Below are positions 14,734-21,004 of a stretch of DNA of 44,413 nt, piece after piece. The position numbers and the translations under genes are program-made. How positions within the stretch are numbered: position 1 is the first letter of the stretch; the number at the start of each line of letters is the position of its first letter. This DNA is from a virus. The stretch is taken from positions 1-44,413 of the IMG/VR virus record IMGVR_UViG_3300020581_000017; one strand, given 5' to 3'. The notes under the pieces were generated by a model. The model saw only the letters and a list, made by a program, of their open reading frames with translations, was not told the DNA's origin and made no database searches.

Positions 14734-15270
14734 TCACGATTTAGTGACCTTGTATTGCGTTGGAACTCCCGCCCTTACTACCGTGACCGTAACTCTGCCG
14801 TCAGGCTTAGGAGTGAGCGCGGGGCCCTCTAATTCGGCGTCAGTTGCGGTCCCCGATGTCCCCGATGCATCGCTAGTGCCACTGGCGGCCAGCGATAGCT
14901 TGCCGACGCTCCCGGCGAGCAGAACCTTAGGCGCGGCGCTGGCCAGGACGGCTAGAGTAGCGGTTGTCTTGTCAATGGCGACGACCTTGACGTTGTTCAG
15001 TATCATTGCGGCATATCCCTTGCGGACCATGACCACGTCTACGCGGTCGCCCGGCTTTATCGCCCCCGCATTCTCGACCGCCACCATTAGAGCCCGTTCG
15101 CCGGCAGCGAGCCCTGTCGGGTCTCTGGCCCGAGTGGATAGGGCTAGTGCCGTCGCTTCGCGCCTAGCTGAATCGGTCTGCTCTTTCAACCACGTGCTCG
15201 TAAGCGAGGCAGCAAACAAGCCCATTACGACGGCCGCGGATATGGAAGCGATGGAACCCTTTTTCATCAT
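14734..15270 (-). CDS. CpaB/RcpC-like Tad-pilus assembly protein, trimmed
   Basis: A 178-residue protein with an N-terminal membrane anchor (about 5-28) and then the order of conserved pieces seen in CpaB/RcpC: GERALMVAVENAGAIKPGDR leading into VDVVMV, MILNNVKVVAID, a segment ending GKLSLAAS, and a last strand VTVVRAGVPTQYKV. CpaB sits in the inner membrane/periplasm of Tad (Flp) pilus systems. This copy is shorter than usual: the front half of the SAF domain is missing, and a Ser/Thr/Gly linker (SGTSDASGTSGTATD) is present. It lies downstream of a Flp pilin gene, separated by a hairpin. No ribosome site is obvious. Confidence 0.75.
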   Translation of the reverse strand: MMKKGSIASISAAVVMGLFAASLTSTWLKEQTDSARREATALALSTRARDPTGLAAGERALMVAVENAGAIKPGDRVDVVMVRKGYAAMILNNVKVVAIDKTTATLAVLASAAPKVLLAGSVGKLSLAASGTSDASGTSGTATDAELEGPALTPKPDGRVTVTVVRAGVPTQYKVTKS

Positions 15271-15298
15271 GTTGTCGATATAGGCATCAGGGCGGCAT

Positions 15299-15328
15299 AA
15301 AAAAAGAGGCCCCCGAGGGGGGGGCTTT
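15299..15328 (-). terminator. Terminator between Flp pilin and CpaB genes
   Basis: On the minus strand a GCCCCC/GGGGGC stem (15309-15314 with 15320-15325) is followed by CTC and a run of seven T (15299-15305). It would stop or reduce transcription coming from the pilin gene, giving less CpaB than pilin from the same transcript, unless CpaB has its own promoter. Confidence 0.7.
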
Positions 15329-15349
15329 AGTCTTTCTGGGGAGGATTGA

Positions 15350-15517
15350 TTAGGGCGCGGCTCCCGGTAGGCTTGTCGCCAGAGCCACCCATTTCATATT
15401 TATCCATTGCCCGACCGTGCCTATGACCGTGACGACGGTCACGAGCAAGATGCCAAGCAACACGGTGTATTCAAGAAGAGCCGCGCCGTCTTCGTCCTTC
15501 AGGAACTTTTTGACCAT
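15350..15517 (-). CDS. Flp/Fap-type IVb pilin
   Basis: A 55-residue prepilin. Short basic/acidic leader MVKKFLKDEDG, then A-A-L-L-E-Y: cleavage after G11 would place glutamate at +5 and tyrosine at +6, the signature of Flp pilins cut by a TadV/CpaA-type peptidase. A hydrophobic helix follows (TVLLGILLVTVVTVIG). Length and layout match Flp major pilins of Tad systems. ATG at 15517 follows GGAGAG by eight bases. No secretion ATPase, platform protein or prepilin peptidase is encoded here, so it would have to use host machinery. Confidence 0.88.
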   Translation of the reverse strand: MVKKFLKDEDGAALLEYTVLLGILLVTVVTVIGTVGQWINMKWVALATSLPGAAP

Positions 15518-15529
15518 TGGTGTTCTCTC

Positions 15530-15832
15530 CTACGCTACGAGTCTAAGCGGTGACAGAGCTTCTTTGATGCTATCTAGCAGGTCGGCAACATTGCCGCCCG
15601 AGTGTACCCACTCTTGGAACTCATATGGAGAGTCCACCAAGAATGCCAAGAGTGCCTTTGCGCTCGCGGCACATGTCGGCCGCGTCTCAAAAAGCTCGGC
15701 AATGCTATCAGATAGGTCTCGGCATGCCGATTCGTTTTCTATCTCGGCCGTCGCAAGCTCTTGCTTGGCCGCTTGGTATCGGTCGTCTGTTGCCCGGAAC
15801 CGGTCCGAGGCCGCCTGATATGTGCTGAACAA
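15530..15832 (-). CDS. Hypothetical 100-aa coiled-coil protein
   Basis: TTG at 15832 follows an AAGGAG site by eight bases; an ATG at 15838 is out of frame and too close to the site. The first half is a charged heptad-rich helix (RFRATDDRYQAAKQELATAE), likely a coiled coil. The second half has helices around SPYEFQEWVHSGGN. No signal or membrane segment and no family recognised. It lies just upstream of the Flp pilin gene, and its ribosome site is partly inside a 9-bp hairpin (15843-15865). Confidence 0.65.
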   Translation of the reverse strand: MFSTYQAASDRFRATDDRYQAAKQELATAEIENESACRDLSDSIAELFETRPTCAASAKALLAFLVDSPYEFQEWVHSGGNVADLLDSIKEALSPLRLVA

Positions 15833-15842
15833 CTTTCATTCT

Positions 15843-15865
15843 CCTTATGCATCCCCTGCATAAGG
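15843..15865 (-). promoter_or_regulatory. Hairpin covering the ribosome site of the 100-aa gene
   Basis: Perfect 9-bp inverted repeat CCTTATGCA/TGCATAAGG with a five-base loop. On the minus strand the 3' arm contains AAGG of the AAGGAG ribosome site, so the folded RNA would hide part of it. It could equally be a small operator dyad for the winged-helix protein encoded just upstream. Confidence 0.6.
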
Positions 15866-15881
15866 TGTCATACACCACAAT

Positions 15882-16301
15882 CTAGGCGGCATTGATATAT
15901 AACGGAAGTTTTAGTTTTGAATCCATTTTGGACAACGCTATCAGCTTGTTGCCCGCTTCAATTATCAGACTGATTGACTTGTTCAGCGCCTCTTCACCTG
16001 CGCTGTAGAAGCCCTCTGCCACGGCGTAGTGAGGGCCGTCTTTGAGCACGAACCCCCGTCCAACAAGGTAGCCTAGCTTTCGGACTACCTTGTTGCGCTT
16101 CATGCCTAGCAGCTTGGCGAGCCGCGCCGCCGTCACCTTCTGGCCCGAAAGCGTGGCGATACAGACGGCGCGCCCGACCCAAAAGTGTTCGACGAACTCC
16201 GCGGGCGACATGGTTCCGCAAAAGCCTTCCATCGCAATCTTGACGATGTCGCGGGAGGTCTCTGAGACAATAAGCCACTCGCGCTGTCTATGAATGTCCA
16301 T
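15882..16301 (-). CDS. Winged-helix regulator-like protein
   Basis: A 139-residue protein. Its middle (about 45-95) reads as a winged helix: AVCIATLSGQKVTAARLAKL, then LGMKRNKVVRKLGYLVGRGFV and a hairpin KDGPHYAVAEG. This is the MarR/phage-replication-regulator layout, a recognition helix followed by a beta wing. The C-terminus is helical. ATG at 16301 lies in the stem of a 9-bp inverted repeat, with its AAGGAAGGG site in the loop, which suggests translational control or self-regulation. It probably governs the pilin cassette. Confidence 0.7.
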   Translation of the reverse strand: MDIHRQREWLIVSETSRDIVKIAMEGFCGTMSPAEFVEHFWVGRAVCIATLSGQKVTAARLAKLLGMKRNKVVRKLGYLVGRGFVLKDGPHYAVAEGFYSAGEEALNKSISLIIEAGNKLIALSKMDSKLKLPLYINAA

Positions 16302-16332
16302 TGGCGGTCCCTTCCTTAGGTTGCCGCCAATG
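16299..16332 (-). promoter_or_regulatory. Hairpin over the start codon of the winged-helix gene
   Basis: Perfect 9-bp inverted repeat CATTGGCGG/CCGCCAATG (16299-16307 and 16324-16332) with a 16-base spacer. On the minus strand the ATG of the gene is in the 3' arm and the AAGGAAGGG ribosome site is in the loop. It may be an RNA switch or a dyad operator. Confidence 0.6.
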
Positions 16333-16340
16333 TATTACAC

Positions 16341-16520
16341 CTAACGTATGTTGTCATTATCTTTTCGTATAGTCTCCCTGACCGATTTCACAATCAGGGA
16401 CGCTACGCTGACGTGCTTCCGCCTCGCCTTCTTTCGTAGCTCGACCAGCAGGTCGTTCGGCATTCGGATTGATATTGTGGTCGTCTTGGATGATGTCCCG
16501 GGCATCGGTGCGGTAAACAT
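16341..16520 (-). CDS. Ribbon-helix-helix regulator (Arc/MetJ type)
   Basis: A 59-residue protein with a clear RHH fold: basic/Thr-rich strand TTTISIRMPNDLLVELRKK, then KARRKHVSVASLIVKSVRETIRK. The strand pairs in a dimer and contacts DNA. ATG at 16520 is used; a GTG at 16553 would add eleven residues. It is the first gene of the cassette after the late-operon terminator, so it likely acts on the cassette's own promoter, which I cannot place with confidence. Confidence 0.78.
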   Translation of the reverse strand: MFTAPMPGTSSKTTTISIRMPNDLLVELRKKARRKHVSVASLIVKSVRETIRKDNDNIR

Positions 16521-16564
16521 TACTGCGCTGTAATGAACAATGGTGCAACTCACCTTATCAAAAG

Positions 16565-16595
16565 AAAAAAAGCCCGCCGACCGAAGCCAACGGGC
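16565..16595 (-). terminator. Terminator ending the late operon
   Basis: On the minus strand GCCCGTTGGC, loop TTCG, GTCGGCGGGC (16595 down to 16572), with a few mismatched pairs in mid-stem, followed by seven T and then CTTTT. It lies right after the last lysis-region gene (stop at 16602) and separates the late genes from the pilin cassette. Confidence 0.85.
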
Positions 16596-16601
16596 ATGAA
16601 G

Positions 16602-16850
16602 TCACTTGTTCTTTTCAAACGCCCTGTCGAGCCGGTCTCCTAGGCGGTTGATGGCGTCGGTAATCCGGGACTCGGTCAGTTCCAACATTTTCGCCGTGAC
16701 GAATTCCTTAGCGGAATCAATCTTGTGCTGGCTTAAATCGCGCTCTACTGAATTGATGCGGCCATGCAGGGTCCGCACGTATGTCCCGACGAGTCCGCCG
16801 ATTGTGAGCACGACTGACACGCCGTAATAGATAGCTGTTACCTCAGGCAT
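16602..16850 (-). CDS. Membrane-anchored coiled-coil protein of the lysis region
   Basis: An 82-residue protein with one N-terminal membrane helix (about 7-26, YYGVSVVLTIGGLVGTYV) and a long charged helix to the end (HGRINSVERDLSQHKIDSAK and on), a likely coiled coil. It follows the endolysin gene by 12 bases. The layout resembles XhlA-like lysis helpers or an inner-membrane spanin without a known partner; the sequence alone does not decide between them. It is the last gene before the late terminator. Confidence 0.65.
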   Translation of the reverse strand: MPEVTAIYYGVSVVLTIGGLVGTYVRTLHGRINSVERDLSQHKIDSAKEFVTAKMLELTESRITDAINRLGDRLDRAFEKNK

Positions 16851-16862
16851 GGCCGCGGCACC

Positions 16863-17525
16863 CTACTTTGCTAGAGCTTCGACTTGCGACGCGAGCGCGC
16901 GCAAGGCGTTTGCGATGGCAGTCAGAGCTGATGACACGATCGGCTTAGGCGCGGGCGCATCCTGCACGACCGGCATTAGCCTTTGAATGATAGGCATGGT
17001 CCCGCACTGGGAGTCCGTCATGCCCTGGGCAAAGTGCCCGTCAGCGTCGTACTTTCCGACCTGCTGAAGGTTTGTCCACGCCCAACAGTAGGGGCTGTTT
17101 TCGTTGTGGAACTTTTCGTAACCTTCGCCATTGTACTCTTCAGACTCATAGGCGAGGCGCTCGACAGGCCAATCCTTAACCTTGTCGAGACCGCGCATAG
17201 TGAGCGCGTCAATGGCGCTTTCGAACCACTCAAAAGGCGGTTCGCCTTTGAGCGGTCGGCCGGCCGGCTGGTGGTGTGTGCGAGCCGACAGGGAGTCCCC
17301 GTTGTGCAGGTGGGTCTTAAAGTCGAGGTCGGATTCCCGATAGTGGAGCGCCGCGACGAACTGCCACGGGGTTCCGATGGCCGCCTCAACACGCTGATAG
17401 TCCGCCTTGCGGGCAAGGATGCGCTTGACGATGGAATCAAGCGCGGGCTCGTGCCTAGGCTCGACCACCATACGGGCGTACATCCCGCGGTAGCCGGCCT
17501 TAGTCGCCTCAAATGTGACGGCCAT
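16863..17525 (-). CDS. Endolysin, lysozyme-like
   Basis: A 220-residue endolysin. The core (about 35-180) contains GTPWQFVAALHYRESDLDF, with a catalytic glutamate in the RES motif, the HNGDSLSARTHHQPAGRP loop and a late tryptophan-rich part (SPYCWAWTNL). This lysozyme-like fold with a HNGD...ART loop is common in phages of alphaproteobacteria and cyanobacteria and cleaves peptidoglycan glycan strands. The last 45 residues are a proline/alanine linker and helix. The ATG overlaps the TAA of the holin-like gene (TAATG). Confidence 0.85.
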   Translation of the reverse strand: MAVTFEATKAGYRGMYARMVVEPRHEPALDSIVKRILARKADYQRVEAAIGTPWQFVAALHYRESDLDFKTHLHNGDSLSARTHHQPAGRPLKGEPPFEWFESAIDALTMRGLDKVKDWPVERLAYESEEYNGEGYEKFHNENSPYCWAWTNLQQVGKYDADGHFAQGMTDSQCGTMPIIQRLMPVVQDAPAPKPIVSSALTAIANALRALASQVEALAK

Positions 17526-17710
17526 TAGGGTTTAGCCTGCGGGAGCACAAACGCGACCAGCCCGCCGAGGCCTGTCCCGACCATCGCGATATCGTGTAGT
17601 ACGCCAGGGTCAAGCGTCAGACCAAAGGCGCTAAGCATTGCTGCGGCGCCGGCATAGGTGCTAGGCTCCTGCAATCGGCCGACGAGCCAAGAAAGTTTCA
17701 CTTTGTTCAT
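17525..17710 (-). CDS. Holin-like small membrane protein
   Basis: A 61-residue protein with two hydrophobic segments (about 19-31, YAGAAAMLSAFGL, and 38-57, LHDIAMVGTGLGGLVAFVLP) and a basic N-terminus (MNKVKLSWLVGRLQ). It lies immediately upstream of the endolysin gene and overlaps it, the standard holin position. A holin role in opening the inner membrane at lysis is inferred from topology and place, not from a family match. Confidence 0.7.
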   Translation of the reverse strand: MNKVKLSWLVGRLQEPSTYAGAAAMLSAFGLTLDPGVLHDIAMVGTGLGGLVAFVLPQAKP

Positions 17711-17723
17711 TTGTTAGGATTCC

Positions 17724-18644
17724 TTACATCGCTGCGGTGCGCGATTTCTCGATTAGGTTTGTCCCGTTGCCGCGGAACGAGATTACGAAGGTTGCACCGG
17801 ACGTGGTTCCCGTTGCCAGGACTCCGGTCGTTTTGAAGCCTGTACCAAAAGTAATGTTGTAAGAGCTTGTCCCGCTCGTGGTCACGATCAGGTCGAGGTT
17901 TGCGACGGGCGTCGAGTTCGCGTTTAGCGTCACCGCGCCTGTCGGGGTGATGGAGAAAACGTCACTCACAGCCGGGTCGAATGCTACGTTTCCTGTGGTC
18001 CCTAGCGTCGTCACAACGCTGTTGCGCGTTTGCGCTATGGACGGTAGCCCGGACAAATCGCTGAAAACCAGCGTGTCCCACGAGGCGTCAAAATCCGTGC
18101 CCGAGTTTTTCGTCAGAGCCTGCCCGACCGTCCCAGCCCGAGGCATTCCGCTCGACTGCCACGCAAGGGCGAAATCAGCCGAACTAGACTTGGCCAATAC
18201 TTGGTCGGTCGCTCCGCCTGTCGGAACGTCGCTGGGCACGACAAGGATGGTTTTGTAGTAGTTGTGCATTGCGCCGTCGTTTGCATTCGGGTCGAAAGTC
18301 GCATTGCTCGTGTGCGCCCATATGACAACGTAGACGGAGCTTAGGGACGAAACGTAAAACACGTCGTTTAGCGCATACGGCGTGTTCGCCACCCATGCGC
18401 CGCGGAAATTCAACGCCACTTGCGGAAGCGTGAATGTATACGTATTCGCATTGGTCATAGTGACCAAAATTGAATTGGTTGTCGGTTGCGTAATTGACGC
18501 AATGCCAACGCCAACCGTTAGGGCTTCTTGTGCGCGCATGCGGGCGAGCCACGCCCAGTTGTTTCCGTCGCATTCGGTATCGGTCAAAAGGCGATTGACG
18601 CCAGAGCCCCAGGCTCCGTTGTTTTTGAAAATCGGGTCGGCCAT
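17724..18644 (-). CDS. Tail fibre or receptor-binding protein
   Basis: A 306-residue tail protein. Residues about 78-125 form a small aromatic module (NFRGAWVANTPYALNDVFYV) like those in the 1081-residue tail protein, probably for carbohydrate contact. Then come repeats common in fibres (GGATDQVLAKSSSADFALAW and GTVGQALTKNSGTDFDASW), a DLSGLP joint, and a beta-rich C-terminus with VTTSGTSSYNITFGTGF. The last 110 residues resemble the protein at 43347-43820 in layout. It is the last virion gene before the lysis genes. Confidence 0.75.
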   Translation of the reverse strand: MADPIFKNNGAWGSGVNRLLTDTECDGNNWAWLARMRAQEALTVGVGIASITQPTTNSILVTMTNANTYTFTLPQVALNFRGAWVANTPYALNDVFYVSSLSSVYVVIWAHTSNATFDPNANDGAMHNYYKTILVVPSDVPTGGATDQVLAKSSSADFALAWQSSGMPRAGTVGQALTKNSGTDFDASWDTLVFSDLSGLPSIAQTRNSVVTTLGTTGNVAFDPAVSDVFSITPTGAVTLNANSTPVANLDLIVTTSGTSSYNITFGTGFKTTGVLATGTTSGATFVISFRGNGTNLIEKSRTAAM

Positions 18645-20038
18645 TATTGCGGTGTCCCTTGTGGTGCGGGCGGAAGCCCGGGGTCAGGAATGTATTTTTT
18701 GATTTTCCCGGAAGGTGAAAACTGCCCGGATAGATTTATCGAACCATCGGGGTTAATCCCAAGCGCGCCCGTGTTCTTGCCCTTAATCCAATTTCGCGAC
18801 CCGTGGAAAAGAACGTCAGGCTTTTTCCCGGTCGCCGTCACGCCAGGGGGCGGTGAGCCCGGCGCGGCCCCAGGCAACGCCTTAGTAGGGTCGACCGGCT
18901 TGCCGTCCGTTCCAATGAACGCGCGGCGGTTATTCACAACGCTTGTGTCGAGAGTGACTCCGGTAAACATCTGGAACTCGGCAAGCTCGACGTGGTGAAT
19001 GTTGCTGACCGTTTCCAGCACCGAGGGCAGCCCCATTGGCTGCCCTGCGATAGAGATAGAAGCGCCCGACAGGTTGTAAGATGGCGGAGTGTCCTGACCG
19101 GTAAATGTGTCGTCGAACTGATAGAACGTTGCGGCCGTATGGCCCGCCTCGCGGACTCCGGTTTGTTCCGTTGGCGTTGTGGTCGATGTTAAAAACGCGG
19201 ACCACGCAGGGGTTGTTATTATGTCATTCGGTCCTAACGTGGCGCCGAATGGAGTCGGAACGCGCGGGAGGTCGTCGCCAGTGTAGTTCACGTCGTCAAA
19301 CGCAAGCCACAGCTTACAAGTTGACGACAGCGACTGCCCCGCACCGTTAAGATTTCCGGTCGCGACAACGCTTCCGCTCAAATCGAATGACAACAAAACG
19401 TGGTGCCACTTGTCAGGCGATACGGCTATTGTTTGCGACGTGGCCGCGAAGGATTCGTTCTGATTGTTCACTAGGCTTGTTATGTCGCCGTAATCGGTCA
19501 CCACATTAGTTACTGCGCCGGCAATAACGAATGCCCCGTCAATTTCGGCGAGGTCTGTGCACCCTCCGATAACTGTTGGCACGCCCTCATATGCGTTAAC
19601 TGTTCCAGAGCTTCCGCTTATCGGTTCCCACGCTATGCCAGATTTAACGGCTTGGTCCTGGGTTTGCAGGCATACCCTTAAATTCGCCGTAGACGGAAAC
19701 CCGCTTTGACAATCTAGTCCGATATAGCATTGGTCTAGATTGTAATCCGCGTCCCTTGATGTCAGGGGGTATGTGACCGTCTTAGTACTCGTGTATTGAA
19801 GAAGAAGGTCGCACGTGAACGCCGTAGAGTAGACGTTTTCAGTGTATGAATATGAATAGGACGATACATCGTTCCGCGTTCTGAACGCGGAAAAAATCTG
19901 GCCAAACGTGACAATGGGAATAATCCCGTTTGAAGCTGCTGCGCTTTCAATCGACGACTGAGGCGCGCGGAACCAAACGGATATGACGGCCTTGCTAAAG
20001 TTAGGAATGTTGCTCGACGACTGTTCGATATAGCTCAT
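18644..20038 (-). CDS. Tail protein with LamG/ConA-like lectin fold
   Basis: A 464-residue virion protein. The central part reads like a concanavalin A/LamG jelly roll: VISVWFRAPQSS at the start, KWHHVLLSFDLSGSVVATG and CKLWLAFDDVNYTG in the middle, then HVELAEFQMFTG. Such domains bind sugars or decorate tails. A proline/glycine-rich C-terminal stretch (LPGAAPGSPPPGV) follows. A short Ser/Tyr run (SSYSYSYTENVYS) occurs near residue 60. It overlaps its neighbour by four bases and probably contacts the cell surface. Confidence 0.75.
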   Translation of the reverse strand: MSYIEQSSSNIPNFSKAVISVWFRAPQSSIESAAASNGIIPIVTFGQIFSAFRTRNDVSSYSYSYTENVYSTAFTCDLLLQYTSTKTVTYPLTSRDADYNLDQCYIGLDCQSGFPSTANLRVCLQTQDQAVKSGIAWEPISGSSGTVNAYEGVPTVIGGCTDLAEIDGAFVIAGAVTNVVTDYGDITSLVNNQNESFAATSQTIAVSPDKWHHVLLSFDLSGSVVATGNLNGAGQSLSSTCKLWLAFDDVNYTGDDLPRVPTPFGATLGPNDIITTPAWSAFLTSTTTPTEQTGVREAGHTAATFYQFDDTFTGQDTPPSYNLSGASISIAGQPMGLPSVLETVSNIHHVELAEFQMFTGVTLDTSVVNNRRAFIGTDGKPVDPTKALPGAAPGSPPPGVTATGKKPDVLFHGSRNWIKGKNTGALGINPDGSINLSGQFSPSGKIKKYIPDPGLPPAPQGTPQ

Positions 20039-20790
20039 GAGGCACCATCAAAAAACTCTACGGCCAATCCGTCACCCCAGTTTACGTTCACTATGTTCTG
20101 AAACGGGTCGAGGCGCACCGGGTCGGGATTGCCGTTGGTATCGACCGGCAAGGTGGCTCCTTGCGTGTCGTGAAATGTGATGTCGCCCCATGTCGGGCTA
20201 TATGGGTCGGTTTTGTCGCCCAGCGTAACGCCTGGGTCGTTGCCGCCTATGTGGTAGGTTCTAACTTGCGTGTAATTCCCACGCTGTTTCTTGGCGCCCT
20301 TCATCGCGAGAATATCGACAAGCTCAACGTCTACCCACGGCGTCGAGTTCGGGTCGTTCACGTTATCCTTGTTGTATCGGACTACGTGCGTCTTGCGGTG
20401 TCCCTCGTTGTTTTCGTCATAGGCTGGGTCGCTAGGTGCAAGCTGCGGCGCAGGGTCCTGATTGTGAAGATTCCACGACGAATGCCAGTCGGCATTTTTG
20501 ATAGTGAGTTTATCTATGCGCTCGACGGCAACCGTGTTCGTGTCGTCAGTCGTGAACTTTCCGCTAGCGTCAAGCGATTGATTGTTTACGGTGTGCGTAT
20601 GGACGGTACGCGCATTCAATGCGGCAGAGTTGTTAAACGTCCTCTTGTATCTCTGCGCTTTGTTCGGGTCTCCAAACGTTATGTCCACTATGACCGGGAT
20701 ATCAATGTAACTGATCGGGTTGTTCGGGTCCGGGTCGTTCGGGTCAATTAGGCGTTTTAGCTTAACCGTTCGCGCTATCTCGTTAGCCAT
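20035..20790 (-). CDS. Hypothetical tail-tip protein
   Basis: A 251-residue acidic beta-rich protein that begins MANEIARTVKLKRL and has an aspartate/asparagine/proline-rich stretch (DPNDPDPNNPISY). No enzymatic motif seen. ATG at 20790 is chosen over upstream codons because it overlaps the preceding stop by only eight bases. It lies between the LamG-like and the 73-residue gene, so it is probably part of the distal tail. Confidence 0.7.
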   Translation of the reverse strand: MANEIARTVKLKRLIDPNDPDPNNPISYIDIPVIVDITFGDPNKAQRYKRTFNNSAALNARTVHTHTVNNQSLDASGKFTTDDTNTVAVERIDKLTIKNADWHSSWNLHNQDPAPQLAPSDPAYDENNEGHRKTHVVRYNKDNVNDPNSTPWVDVELVDILAMKGAKKQRGNYTQVRTYHIGGNDPGVTLGDKTDPYSPTWGDITFHDTQGATLPVDTNGNPDPVRLDPFQNIVNVNWGDGLAVEFFDGAS

Positions 20791-21004
20791 CGAACGGAGT
20801 CCCATCCGCCTGCAACTCGGACTCCTTCGCGTCAGCGTAATTCGAATAGCTATACGAATACGAGTAGGAACCGCCAGAAACTTGCGCGCCACCCGCTACG
20901 ACAAGCGTCACGTTTGTTGAAGGCAACGGAACCGAGGCAACTCCCTTTATCGGCTCCGTTCCAATGTCTGCAAACGGGCGAACAATATTTTCAAGAGATG
21001 ACAT
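20783..21004 (-). CDS. Small virion protein with Ser-Tyr repeat
   Basis: A 73-residue protein. A regular beta segment (NVTLVVAGGAQVSGG) is followed by SYSYSYSYSNY and an acidic tail. The alternating Ser/Tyr run is unusual and could form a sticky beta strand. The start overlaps the stop of the 1081-residue gene, so both are read from one message. Similar short runs occur in the LamG-like protein and in the secreted protein at 34148. Confidence 0.65.
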   Translation of the reverse strand: MSSLENIVRPFADIGTEPIKGVASVPLPSTNVTLVVAGGAQVSGGSYSYSYSYSNYADAKESELQADGTPFDG

